A stretch of 64,000 nt of DNA, taken from positions 109,713,263-109,777,262 of the forward strand of contig CM059188.1 of assembly GCA_030323885.1 (NCBI GenBank), in the 5' to 3' direction. Shown in pieces: positions 33,109-43,330 of this stretch. The DNA is from Branchipolynoe longqiensis. Lineage: Eukaryota; Annelida; Polychaeta; Phyllodocida; Polynoidae. How positions within the stretch are numbered: position 1 is the first letter of the stretch; each line of letters opens with the position of its first letter. Position numbers and translations under genes: made by a program. The notes under the pieces are model-generated. The model was given only the letters and a program-made list of their open reading frames with translations. It did no database searches and was not told where the DNA came from.

Positions 33109-34387
33109 AGCCGTGTTCACACCCACAACTTTAGGCCGAACTAGATGAGGTGAACTAGGCGTGAAAGTGTGTCGTGTCCAGACATCTAGTACTTGGGGCG
33201 GTTTAAGCCGGAAATCAACATCTGCGCATGAGCAAATCCATACTAACCAGTGTCACTTTCGGTTAGTCGACGTCGTCACGAGAGAGTGTGGGTTCAACCT
33301 AGATATGTATAGACTGAGTCGTATTGTTTTGGAACGGTCAAAACTTCTGCTAGGCAGTGAAAACCTAAAAATAAATGATGAAAAAAATATCAGTGCACAG
33401 CTAGCGGTTTCATAGACCAAATCATATAATATGCGCTTTTGATCGACCGGAAAGTCAACAAACTAAGGTCTCGACTGCGCATGCGTGTGACATCCTTAAT
33501 CTGGCTCATCTAAGCTGCTACCGTTCACACTATCAACTTGGGCCGACTTGGTCGTAATGCGAAGCATTACGTTTGATGCGAGGAGAGGAAGAGACCCTCC
33601 CCCGCCCCGTGTCGCGCTGCTTCCTCACCTCGGCCGATGGCGCGGCGCGCCCCCTCCTCCCCCGCCCCCCTTCTGTCACGCAGCCTTCGCGCCTCGCCCG
33701 ACCCCCGCTGCTCGCCACCTCTCGCCCTCCCCCGGGCCGCCAGCATTCACACCTCAGCTGCTGTCGCCGCCCCCCCCCCCCCCCCTTCCCTTATAAGGCC
33801 GCCCGCCGGCCTCCCTCAGGCACTCACCCTCCTGCCGCCTTCCAGTTCCCTGCTTTTTCCTCCACCCACTCACCCAACTCTCTCTATAGCCTTCCCTTCC
33901 AGCGGTGGAGGGCTCCTCGGCACCCCCTCACTCTACCGACATTTAAATCACCCGGACTTTACTCATTATCCGCTCCTCATGAGCTTATCTACCTTCCTAT
34001 TTGACTCTGTACATATTTGCTTCCTCTGAGCCTCTTCACTCCTTACCGGGAGTTCCTCCTCATCTTACTTACTCTGCTCCTCATGAGCCCTTTTTTACTG
34101 TCGCTCCCTGGAGCTTATCCCTGTATGACTTTAAGTTGTATGCTCTGTTTGTTGAGGCGTCAAAATAAACGCCTTATTTCCACCCCCGCTTTCCTCTTTC
34201 TTCCTCCTCGCGCATCAAGCGAGTTCGCTTCATCAATACTACCTCGCGACATGGTTTACTTGAAGCGAACTAAATGAAGCGACTCAGCCCTAATCCGCTT
34301 CAGCGTCACGTCCACACGGCGAATGTGATCCGAACTAGACAAGGCGAACTAGTTGAGGCGACTTAGCGCCCGTGTGTGAACACGGCT
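33109..34387. mobile_element. MITE, AGCCGTGTTCACAC ends, with a C-rich insert
   Basis: Begins AGCCGTGTTCACACCCACAA and ends CCCGTGTGTGAACACGGCT. Same family as 30611-31173. Interior words GGTTAGTCGACGTCG and GGTCTCGACTGCGCATGCG are shared with the half copy at 20503. The segment 33550-34222 is absent from the sister copies. Confidence 0.8.
33550..34222 (+). other. C-rich, pyrimidine-biased insert of unknown origin
   Basis: Strongly C- and CT-rich on the + strand, unlike its AT-rich surroundings. Near its left edge CGTAATGC-GAA-GCATTACG forms a perfect hairpin (33553-33571). GATGCGAGGAGAGGAAG (about 33575) is roughly complementary to CTTCCTCCTCGCGCATC (34199-34216), suggesting inverted termini. 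Overlapping Pro/Ser-rich frames in two or three phases are by-products of composition. AAAATAAACGCC near 34165 is polyadenylation-like. I do not recognise it. Confidence 0.55.
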
Positions 34388-34850
34388 CATGTCTCTGTAA
34401 CTGAGAAATTGGACGATGATGCCTCGCACAACCTATATTTGTCTTCCTGACTCAATGGCTATAAGCGACAAGAGGATTCAGCTTACGCTACACTTCATTT
34501 TTAGTTATATTCACATTACCACGGGGAGATAAAATTATGGATAATGCAATCATCAGAAGTTATGGGGATTGCCTCATTAGCAGATAGCAACTTAATAGTT
34601 ATTCAAACAATGTTTAAACTTCTAGCACTATATTAGGTAGTTAATTAATGCCTAAATGGAGGGGGAACTGCACTCTCTATGATGATATCCATTCGAATTT
34701 AATGTCCGCTTGGTCCAATAAAATTGATAATGGATTGGTCCCAGTGCGATTTCAGGTTGTTTTGCGGTGGTCAGTTGTGCTGAAATTCTTACCTCATCAT
34801 CCAAAAACCAGCAGTCATGTGGTCGGCCTGAAATGGATCAGTCGTTAGCT
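34388..34850. other. No gene seen
   Basis: AT-rich, no supported feature. Confidence 0.4.
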
Positions 34851-35041
34851 ATCAGCTGGACAGACAGCTGAGTACTACTACACCACTCCAGGTAAGTCGG
34901 TATTTAGGTAGCATTGGTAGCAGATGTGAACTTGTGACATGGTATGTGGATACATAGTGTGACTTTGGTTTCCCTTTTCAAATTAATATTCATATCTATT
35001 TGCCAAGATATAAACGCACTAATCTATAACTTTAGTTTTAG

Positions 35042-35370
35042 GTGTTATGCTTATGAACAGCTGCCACTACCGAGGCAGAGTGTTCAACCCTCGCCAGTCC
35101 TTGATGGTTCAAAGGAGTGCTTGGGGAATAAGAAAATAGGCCAAGAAACAAGTGATTTTCAGCTTGAAAATGTCAGCTACCGATTCAGCTGGGCTGGAGC
35201 CACATACATTAAGTGATTCTGAGAAAGAAATTCAACTATCACCGGTAGATAAGAAAAAGAAGTATGTATGGAAGAATTCCAAATTTGCAACTTTGATTTT
35301 GGAATCTCCTGTGATGAATGCACTTTTGGCTATGAATAATTCCCCTGTTATTCCAACGCCCACAACCGAA
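35042..35370 (+). CDS. Possible exon of an unrecognised protein, cut by a transposon
   Basis: From an acceptor-like TTTTAG at about 35036-35041 and an ATG at 35168, the frame reads MSATDSAGLEPHTLSDSEKE and SPVDKKKKYVWKNSKFATLI, a composition more protein-like than nearby frames. A donor-like CCAG|GTAAGT lies upstream at about 34892. The frame is entered at 35371 by the inverted-repeat element. No domain recognised. It could be a real exon, a transposon gene or chance; weakly supported. Confidence 0.25.
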
Positions 35371-35509
35371 TGGTGCTGTCATATTACGACATATCTCGCT
35401 AGCGCCGACAACGCGCAAAATCACTTTTAATCGTCGAGAGACGTCAAACTTTTCGGGGTCAGCACAACGTATTGGTAGCATGCGGCTGACGTTGTGGTAA
35501 AAGTTTGGC

Positions 35510-35541
35510 GCGCCGTCCTGATATGACCTTAGATGTTGGTA
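35510..35541 (+). repeat. Older SINE family A tail, left piece
   Basis: GCCGTCCTGATATGACCTTA, GATGTTGGTA; it resumes at 35885 as TAGATGTTGGTAGGATGTAA. It is the target into which the next SINE inserted. Confidence 0.8.
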
Positions 35542-35884
35542 ACCAGACGGGATGGCCGAGTGGGTTGGAGCGTCCGGCTCCCGTGCTGGTAGATCGTGGG
35601 GTTGTGGGTTCGAGTCCCGGTCGAGTCAAACCAATGACTTTAAAATTGATACTTGTCGCTTCCTAGCCAGGCGTTCGGCATTATTAGGATAGGGCAAGGG
35701 CTGGTGTGCTCAGTGTCAGGATAATGTGACTGAGTGGGATACCAGGTCATGGTGCCGGCGGCCTGGTTTCCCAGTGGGACAGCACTATAAAGTTGCCATG
35801 AGTGCGCAGTCACAAGCCGGTACCCGTCCTGATATGACCTTAGATGTTGCTAGGACGTCAAACAACAACAAACAAACAAACAAA
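35542..35884 (+). mobile_element. tRNA-derived SINE, family A, best copy, with 12-bp target duplication
   Basis: A box TGGCCGAGTGGGTTGG, B box GGTTCGAGTCCC, body words GGCGTTCGGCATTATTAGGA and AATGTGACTGAGTGGGATAC, tail CCGTCCTGATATGACCTTAG and AACAACAAACAAACAAAC. TAGATGTTGGTA flanks it at 35530-35541 and 35885-35896. The head resembles tRNA-Leu/Ser (class II-like GGATGGCCGAGTGG). It lies within an older copy of its own tail. Confidence 0.92.
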
Positions 35885-36222
35885 TAGATGTTGGTAGGAT
35901 GTAAAACAATAAAAATGCAACCGTTTGGCACAACGTGTGGGAACGAGCCTCACGCGTGCGCGGCGTCAGTGGAAAAAAAGTATACGTACCTCCACCGCGC
36001 TTCTAGCGTGTCTCGACGTCCTCCTAATGCCCCCATAACGTTAGCACCTACACGTTGGCACACATTGAAAGTTTTGTGCAAGCACAAAACTTGACGCGCG
36101 TCGCCGTCCATCAATGTGTACCAATGCGCGTGTAATGCTTCCTGACGTGTCCCGACGTTCCGGCCAAAAATCACACACATCGACGCGCGTTGGCGAGAAA
36201 CGTCATAATGTGACAGCCCCAT

Positions 36223-38755
36223 TACAAGAAAGTAAAGAACTATTGGATATGAAGAGTTAGGATGTTTGAAATGAATTTAACAAAGCAACTTGGCATATGT
36301 TGATATGTTAGCAAAGGATATCCTGCCATCCTACTAAAACACTTTAAGTAGGTAGTGGCAGATTGTCAAGCCTGTACCCATCATATGAAAAATGCTCACA
36401 TTTTGCCTCACTTTTACTCAAGAATTTCACTAAAACTAATGTATGGATTAATAGCATTTTTATACTGAAATAAAGTCCATTCATTTATCTTTTAAATGAA
36501 TGTTTCATTGTACTTCTTGTGTGAAAGTTGAAAAAGTACTTAGTTGATAAGAAGTACCATCTGACAAAAAATGTGAATGCTGCTGCAGTTATAAGCTGTC
36601 GCGCCAGAACTTAAAATTTGCTTGCTTCTTCCCATCGCGAAGAGTGCTTTCGACACATATACCGCATTGAACTCAGCTACATGCACATATATAGTTTGAT
36701 AGAATCGGTGGAAATGTGACAGTTCCTCCATAATGTTTGATATACCAGTTGGTTTTCATAAAATTTCATCTAAAAAAACAAAAAATAGCTCCATAGTATT
36801 GGTACCAAAAGAAAGCAACATTTAAACTTCAAACTAGTCCAGGTGATCACTATATTCATACGCCGTCGAGGTCAAGGTCATGAATTTGTCCACGCATTCT
36901 CTCGCAAGACACTGCATTGTCAACACTCAGATGGAGTGACACATGGCATCCGACCGTGGTGCAATAAGTGACGAAATTCAGAAGTATTTTACGAAGCAAT
37001 CTACCCAAACATTGTTATAAAGTATGTTTAGAACATATTTAGATAAGCTATGTTTACTTAGAGTTATCCCGATGCAGTCTCTCTTAGATATAGCTATGTG
37101 CGAATACCGTTGATCGCCGCAAATCGGTTCGTCAAAGACAGTAATGCTAGCCCGATTCAGCTGCATGAAGCTGCTTTGCGGTAGGCATTACCTTTCAGTT
37201 CGCCAAAAGGAGGGTTTTTTAGGTACAATTTAGCTCTTCTTTTCATGACATACATCACAGATTTCTATACATCCTCGTTTTTGAATTGGACCAGTATCAG
37301 CTTTAAAAGTTTATGGTCGTATTTCATGTTCTACTTTTCTCCACAAAATCTTCATCAGAACACTAAAAGGGGTTAAATTATTTGATTAAACTATGAAATT
37401 GTTGTTCCTTCATTAGTTTTCTATATGTGAACTTTTAAGCATGTTTGATCAATTCCCAAGGGAGATATTTGACCAGCATCAGTGATCAAATTGATGTAGT
37501 GTGGTTAAGTGACTCATACTGTCAGTGTCACTGATATTCAGCATCACAGCTTGTGGCTGGTTTACTATAGAACAAAGGGCCCATGATAGACTGATTTTTC
37601 TTTATCTTTGTTTTCTCTAATAGTAGGCTACCGTTCATATTAGAATGTGATTTTGCTAACCTGTAGAAAACAAACACATGGTCATACTGTATGTAATGAC
37701 TGAAATGAAAAATACAGTATTTGCTGCTGGCTTTGTTTGTTTGATTAAATGTTAACACTTTCTCACTATTAATTATTAAGCCACGTTCATGATAAAAAAT
37801 ATTTGATCGGAAGCAGTCAATATCCATCCTCATAATTAACAGCATTTGATCAGAATCGATTAATAGTCATTCCCTAATTTATCACTATAAATAATTGTCA
37901 GTGATAGATAAAGTGGTACTTTCAGAGCAATGAGAAAGGAAAAGTGTCATCCTTTGTATGTAAGGTTTTCCACAGAGTTCTCATGCAGTTCATCAACCAA
38001 ATATATTTTTTTATAACAAGATTTCTTTAATAACAATTATTTTTAACAACAATAGTCCCAATAATGTAAGCTATTGATTTAAAAGTCAATGACACAAAGA
38101 GTGACTGTTCAAAATGTCAACAAAATCCATCAAGTACTTTTAAGAGTTATGTTCAATCTAGCGAAAACTCCAAAAATGTCCGCAACAAACAAAATGGCCT
38201 TTTCCCCCATTTATAGGACACTATATAATCGTTGAATATGATTTGATCACAATGAAAAAAACCATTTATGCTCTCTGTGTACAGGTCATTGTAAATTATT
38301 GATAATGACACTTGCTGGATATTTTAGAATGAAGTTCTGTTGAGTCAAATTTGGCATATAATTGAATTACCATGTAATTGAACAAATACATTTTTGTGTA
38401 ATTTCCCTATTTTGAGAGGGCACTCTTCTCATATTTACTGGATGATTGCTTAGGAAATTTGTGTGCTGCTTCGCTAGGTTTAAATAAAGATGATCCTCAT
38501 TTATGAAGATTTTCCTTTCATATTTCATGGTGCAATTGGGTGCCAAAATTGGCTCATATAATTGATTTTTACATGACTTTTAGGCTGCTAAAATGTTGAC
38601 CTTTAGAAGGCCACAACGCAAAATCCATTTGAGATATTAACATGATTCTTTTAAAATTATGTTTGTGTCGAATAGTTCTTTAAAATAGATCCAAACCCAT
38701 AGTTTAAAAATGATAAACTTTTGGCTGCCACTACCTACGGTTTAAGCAATACCTT
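36223..38755. other. AT-rich intergenic, no gene seen
   Basis: About 2.5 kb without a recognisable gene or repeat. The 105-codon minus-strand frame at 37528-37845 has no known domain. Confidence 0.5.
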
Positions 38756-38916
38756 CCCTACCTGCTGTATATAATCTGGAGGGATTCCCTGGACCATGGT
38801 AACATTTTGGACATTGCAAAAGAAGGATATATCATTCCAATCCATAAAGGTGACAGTAAGGCACTACCCAACAACTATAGACCTATCTCACTAACATCCC
38901 ACATCTTGGAAGCAAA
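38756..38916 (+). pseudogene. LINE RT fragment, left of the Harbinger insertion
   Basis: Reads ILDIAKEGYIIPIHKGDSK and LPNNYRPISLTSHILE, RT finger motifs of a jockey/CR1-type LINE. The coding sequence stops at the TAA target site and resumes at 43024. Confidence 0.85.
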
Positions 38917-38919
38917 TAA

Positions 38920-39110
38920 AGGGCGCATTCCTTACACGCGTAATGCGTAATGCGAATCCGACAAAAAACCGAAACGCCTTGAAACCTAGAGCTACATTCC
39001 TTACACGCATAATGCGAATGTGTTTTTCCGATCGGTCCATGTAGCGATCGGTGCGGCATGCGTTATGCGACAAGGTGGTGCGAATAGAAACCTGAGTCTG
39101 ATGTGTCCAT
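38920..39110 (+). repeat. Left terminal inverted repeat of the Harbinger element
   Basis: Shares, inverted, CATTCGCATTACGCGTGTAA, GTTTCAAGGCGTTTCGAT and CGATCGCTACATGGACCGAT with the right terminus at 42830-43020, and with an internal copy at 39830-39990. Confidence 0.88.
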
Positions 39111-39980
39111 TAGTTTAACACTAGGAGAGGCGACTGAGCATTACGGAATGGTCACGCACAAGGCTTCTGAGTGGAAACATGTGGTAGTGGTGGTGGTGGT
39201 GGTTCGGGTTGGTAAAAATGCTACCAGAGCCACAAAAATGAATACTTATCTATAATTTGGTTATACTAAAGGTAGGAACCCCCCATGTGACGTACAAAAA
39301 GTTACATAGATATAAATGCAATATTTGGTCATATCCGGAGCAGTATGGAGAATAATTGTTTATTTTTTAAATATAGCCAGTCGTGTGCCGCATACCGCAT
39401 AACATGTGTAAGGAATGATGGCATTCGCATTACGCATAACGCGTGTAAGGAATGCCCGCTTAAAGTGGGCATTCCTTACACGCGTAATGCGGTATGCGAA
39501 TGCCATCATTCCTTACACACGTTATGCGGTATGCGGCACACGACTGGCTATATTTAAAAAATAAAAATAAACAATTATTCTCCATACTGCTCTGTATATG
39601 ACCAAATATTGCATTTATATCTATAACTTTTTGTACATCACATGGGGGTTCCTACCTTTATTATAACCAAATTATAGATAAGTATTCATTTTTGTGGCTC
39701 TGGTAGCATTTTTACCAACCCGAACCACCACCACCACCATTACCACATGTTTCCACTCAGAAGCCTTGTGCGTGACCATTCCGTAATGCTCAGTCGCCTC
39801 TCCTAGTGTTAAACTAATGGACACATCAGACTCAGGTTTCTATTCGCACCACCTTGTCGCATAACGGATGCCGCGCCGATCGCTACATGGACCGATCGGA
39901 AAAACGCATTCGCATTACGCGTGTAAGGAATGTAGCTCATAGGTTTCAAGGCGTTTCGATTTTTTTGTCGCATTCGCATT
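38945..39980. repeat. Giant palindrome, arms about 515 bp, centre near 39463
   Basis: Left-arm words run inverted in the right arm: GAAACCTAGAGCTACATTCC (38981) against its complement near 39947; TAACACTAGGAGAGGCGACT against AGTCGCCTCTCCTAGTGTTA; CCAGTCGTGTGCCGCATACC against GGTATGCGGCACACGACTGG. The centre is GCCCGCTTAAAGTGGGC. There is essentially no spacer. Single-base and short indel differences show the arms have aged somewhat. Confidence 0.93.
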
Positions 39981-40133
39981 AAGCGGGCATTCCTTACACG
40001 CGTTAAGCGTTAAGCGTTATGCGGTATGCAAATGCCATCATTCCTTACACGCGTTATGCGGCATGCAGTGAAGTATATAAAAAGTACATTGGCTATCTAT
40101 CATTCATTCTGTCAATGTCTTTGCTGTAGAAAC

Positions 40134-40487
40134 ATGGCAGCTCAGTCAAAGTTGCTGGAGACTCTACTGCAGATGGAGGAGATGGAGGAGGAAGATACAA
40201 TCCTGGCACTGGCATATCATTTGCTTTACAAGAAGAAAAATAAGAAAAGAAAACACCGCTGGTGGGTTCACAGCATACTAGACCATAGGGCTGAACATGG
40301 AGCATACCATAATTTAGTTAATGAACTACTACTACATGCAGATATTTGTGGTGGTTACTATGAGTGTAGCTTTCTACTGACCGAAGGAGAGACAAATACT
40401 ACTATTTCTGTGTATCTTATAGAATTATTACATGTACCAAAACTGTCCGTCAGACATGGACATATTTGTGGTGGTTTCAATTGTTAA
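40134..40487 (+). pseudogene. Truncated Harbinger transposase, N-terminal region
   Basis: From ATG at 40134: MAAQSKLLETLLQM, an acidic stretch, a basic KKKNKKRKHR, then RWWVHSILDHRAEHGAYHNL and VNELLL. The WVHPI...(R)...GxYHxLVxEL pattern is the N-terminal signature of PIF/Harbinger nucleases (known family knowledge). After about residue 75 the resemblance ends and the frame stops at 40487, with no DDE catalytic core, so it cannot cut DNA. A short 36-codon in-frame extension upstream begins at 40026. Confidence 0.75.
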
Positions 40488-40612
40488 TATTAGGAACTGA
40501 CATACCATACGATCAGTTACTATGAGTGTACCTTTCTACTGACCGAAGTAGAGACGAATACTACTATTTCTGTGTATCTTATAGCATTATTACATGTACC
40601 AAAACCGTCCGT
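40357..40612 (+). repeat. 157-bp-offset duplication at the transposase 3' end
   Basis: TTACTATGAGTGTAGCTTTC, then TACTACTATTTCTGTGTATC, occurs at about 40357-40455 and again at about 40517-40612. The duplication probably accompanied loss of the catalytic part. Confidence 0.8.
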
Positions 40613-40704
40613 CGGATATAGATATAGATATAGTTTTGTGTTGTGTGTTACTGGAAGAAAAAACCAAATAAAGGATATAGATATAGTTGTGTGGTGTGTG
40701 TTAC

Positions 40705-40864
40705 CTGTTTTCCTCCACGTACGGATCCAGGAAATTTAGGACGCCCAGATATTTCCACTTCTGTGCTTTTTCAGCTACCTGACCGCTCACCGTGTTTCTA
40801 ATCTCGCGTTGTTTTCTGACATAAGTGTCCCGCAAGCCCCTCCATTTTTGTCCCCACTCCACAG
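40705..40864 (-). CDS. MADF protein exon 2
   Basis: Second half of the MADF domain with the conserved W..LR..Y pattern (KWRGLRDTYVRKQRE) and KWKYLGVLNFLDPYVEE. Confidence 0.8.
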
Positions 40865-42564
40865 CTGTAAAGTGTAAATAGAAATAAGCAATTATGTCAC
40901 AGCTATGCATATCAATTTTGTATAATTGTATAAATTCCTATCAATTTTGTATAACGAGGTATATATACGTATACACATGTATTATACACACATGTATTAT
41001 ATATACGTATACACATGTATTATATATATATACATATGTACATATATATACGTATAGACATGTATTATATATATCTACGTATAGACATGTATTATATATA
41101 TACGTATAGACATGTATTATATATATATGGGTCACTCTCCTGAAAACTGGTCAGCATGAGATGGGATTTTAAAACATCAATAAAAACCTTCCTACTTATT
41201 TTTTTCCTTATACTTTTCATATTCATGCTCAGATTTGATGAAAGAAATAAGGGAAATAAAATAAAACTGTGTGCAACTTTGGTCTTTTTAGTTATGAACT
41301 GTGTTTGTACCAAAAAAAACCATTTTACAGTCAGCCATTTGTAACATGACATATGGGACGTTGTTGAATCCTTATTAACATGTTGTTTTGCATTGATATA
41401 TCAAACAAAACAGTTCCCAAATCAAAGAGGAAGTATTTATTAACATGTATGCATGCTTAAATTAAAAAAAAATTTTTTTTAATGTCTTCAGAAATAACAT
41501 TAGAAATATCCGTCACACGTGTAACCATGGTGTCTGGATGCCACACAAATATTGTACACTAATTATTCAGTGAATAAAGCATGGCTGGGAATTACTTTTT
41601 TTTATCAATATAAGCACTAGATATTTCTGTATATTATGCCATGATTAATATGCTTCTAAGTATGATATTATTTAATTCTGATTAGATATTTATTAAGCAG
41701 ACTGTGTGGTGTCCTAAACACGTGTTACACGTGTGACGCACATGTTATACTGCCATAAGAGATATCTTATTCACGGACTACATCTTTATTTTTTATCTCA
41801 TCAATTTATACTTTACAAAGATGTAAAGGGGAGATTTCCAGCTTTCATTTGCAACCAAAAAATGTAAAAAATTCAAATATTAAATTTTAACTCTCCATGT
41901 GACACTTCTGGCCAGTTTTCAGGAGAGTGACCCATATACATATATATGCTTGTTTTATACACATATATGTACATATATATATACGTATAGACATGTATTA
42001 TATATATACGTATATATGCATGTTTTATACATATATATGTGTGTATTATACATATATACTGCATATACATTATAACGATTCTTAAAATACCCCCTAAATA
42101 GACCATTTATAGATGTTTTACTGTACACATATACATATACATAAATGTACAAATATATATATATATACGTATAGTCATGTAATATATTTATACATATATA
42201 TACATATATATGCATGTATTATACATATACACTGCATATATATACATATATACACATTTATACATATATATACTACTAATTAAAAGAAAACGTAAGCAAT
42301 GTATTTACCTGGCATCTGGTGGTCTTTGGCCATCACGCTCGCTATACTCGCCCACAAGTTATACATCCGTTGCGCATCTTTATGTTCAGGACACGCAGGA
42401 TCGTACAGGATGGCATTTCGTCGCACCAACTCTATGAATCTCTCACAATTCTCATCGCTTACTGCACTCTTGGGCATCCTTATAGCGAAATTTGACTGTA
42501 AGTGGATGTGATATGGTGTGTAGTGTGCAGTGTACGATGTGGAATGAGCTTCTGCAGTGGTCAT
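40705..42564 (-). CDS. MADF-domain DNA-binding protein of the Harbinger element (two visible exons)
   Basis: Exon 1 is 42564-42309 (85 codons plus one base; ATG at 42564), exon 2 is 40864-40705. Spliced across a GT...AG intron (donor CCAG|GTAAAT, acceptor TTTACAG|CTG) they give about 138 residues with a MADF domain from about residue 40 to 130: ERFIELVRRNAILYDPACPE, YNLWASIASVM, then VEWGQKWRGLRDTYVRKQRE and WKYLGVLNFLDPYV. Exon 2 ends at a donor (AACAG|GTAACA), so a further exon is expected but not found. MADF proteins bind DNA, and in Harbinger elements the partner protein helps import and target the transposase. The reading frame is intact, unlike the transposase. Confidence 0.8.
40955..41128. 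repeat. TA-rich repeat, TATACGTATAGACATGTATT units
   Basis: Short near-tandem units of about 20-30 bp with TATACGTATA and ACATGTATTATA, within the MADF gene intron. The same words continue at 41934-42270 after the nested element, so one array was split by it. Confidence 0.8.
41129..41933. mobile_element. Nested TIR element, GGGTCACTCTCCTGAAAACTGG ends
   Basis: The left end GGGTCACTCTCCTGAAAACT is the complement of the right end AGTTTTCAGGAGAGTGACCC. 805 bp, no intact gene. It sits in the TA-rich array, so the target duplication cannot be told from the array; TA is likely. An inverted internal fragment of the same family is at 53715-54095. Confidence 0.83.
41934..42270. repeat. TA-rich repeat, right part of the split array
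   Basis: TATATATACGTATAGACATG and CATGTTTTATACATATATAT words, with an interspersed 90-bp unique stretch (42060-42120). Confidence 0.75.
42309..42564 (-). CDS. MADF protein exon 1
   Basis: Contains the ATG, a 29-residue leader, then MPKSAVSDENCERFIELVRR and the helix-rich first half of the MADF domain. Phase 1 at the donor. Confidence 0.78.
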
Positions 42565-42829
42565 CCCATAGGCCTAGGAGCCCCTGCCCCCTCCTCCTTC
42601 CTCACACAGGAAGCTAACCTCTCTCATCCCCAGATATGATTGCTTGGATTTAAGAGAGAGTGTAGATACAGGGCTAAAGACTGGGGGCTACCCTTTGCTG
42701 GTGTAGTTATAGGGTTTAAAAGACTCTTTGCTGCCAATCTTCTACAACCGTCCTTCTCCTGGTTGTCCGTAATTATCAGTCGCCTCCTCCAGCCTTATAT
42801 CAATGGACAAATGCGACTGATGCTTTTCT

Positions 42830-43020
42830 ATTTGCACCACCTTGTCGCATAACGCATGCCGCGCCGATCGCTACATGGACCGATCGGAAAAATGCATTCG
42901 CATTACGCATGTAAGGAATGTAGCTCATAGGTTTCAAGGCGTTTCGATTTTTTGTCGCATTCGCATTACGCGTGTAAGGAATGCGCCCTTTACGCATTAC
43001 GCGTGTAAGGAATGCGCCCT
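42830..43020 (-). repeat. Right terminal inverted repeat, with duplicated outer end
   Basis: Matches the left terminus inverted. The outermost word CGCATTACGCGTGTAAGGAA followed by TGCGCCCT is present twice in tandem (to 42989 and to 43020), so the terminus has been duplicated. Confidence 0.87.
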
Positions 43021-43023
43021 TAA

Positions 43024-43330
43024 CTTGATGAACCCATCATGGCATGTTTTTTAGATCTGGGAGATCATGCCTTTCACAACTACTGGCCCATAATGATCAA
43101 ATCCTTGATAATCTAGAAAAAGGTGCAAACACCGATGTCATCTACCTAGATTTTCTAAAGGCCTTTGATAAAATTGATCACATATTCCTCTGCCATAAAT
43201 TGCACAAATTAAGAATAGGATGGAAAATGGGAACTTCGATCCATGAGTTCTTTAGGCAGAGAACACAAAAGGTCATTGTGAATGGAGCAAAATCGACAGT
43301 GTCTTGTTAACTAGCGGTATTTTAGATGCT
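43024..43330 (+). pseudogene. LINE RT fragment, right of the Harbinger insertion
   Basis: Resumes the interrupted RT: FRSGRSCLSQLLAHNDQI, TDVIYLDFLKAFDKIDHIFL (motif A) and RQRTQKVIVNGAKSTVS. The coding match ends before the FxDD box. Confidence 0.85.

Larger units (their letters stand above)
35371..36222. mobile_element. Inverted-repeat DNA transposon related to 570-1478, carrying SINEs
   Basis: The left end GGTGCTGTCATATTACGACA, then TATCTCGCTAGCGCC, is matched by the complement of the right end GGGGCTGTCACATTATGACG, then TTTCTCGCCAACGCGCG. It has no coding capacity. It contains an old SINE tail, a full SINE (35542-35884) and a near-palindrome at 36066-36092 (AAAGTTTTGTGCAAGC...). Confidence 0.72.
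38920..43020. mobile_element. PIF/Harbinger-type DNA transposon, 4.1 kb, TAA target duplication
   Basis: Starts AGGGCGCATTCCTTACACGC and ends with its complement GCGTGTAAGGAATGCGCCCT, with TAA at 38917-38919 and 43021-43023. The terminal repeats extend about 180 bp. Inside are a truncated transposase N-terminus (+ strand), a spliced MADF-domain gene (- strand), a kilobase-scale palindrome next to the left end and a nested TIR element. A transposase plus a DNA-binding Myb/MADF partner is the standard Harbinger gene set. The LINE RT reading frame on either side confirms the insertion. Confidence 0.9.

Noticed and set aside
33548..34029. Overlapping Pro/Ser-rich frames up to 143 codons
   Set aside because: Open in several phases at once because of C-rich composition; no domain or start context.
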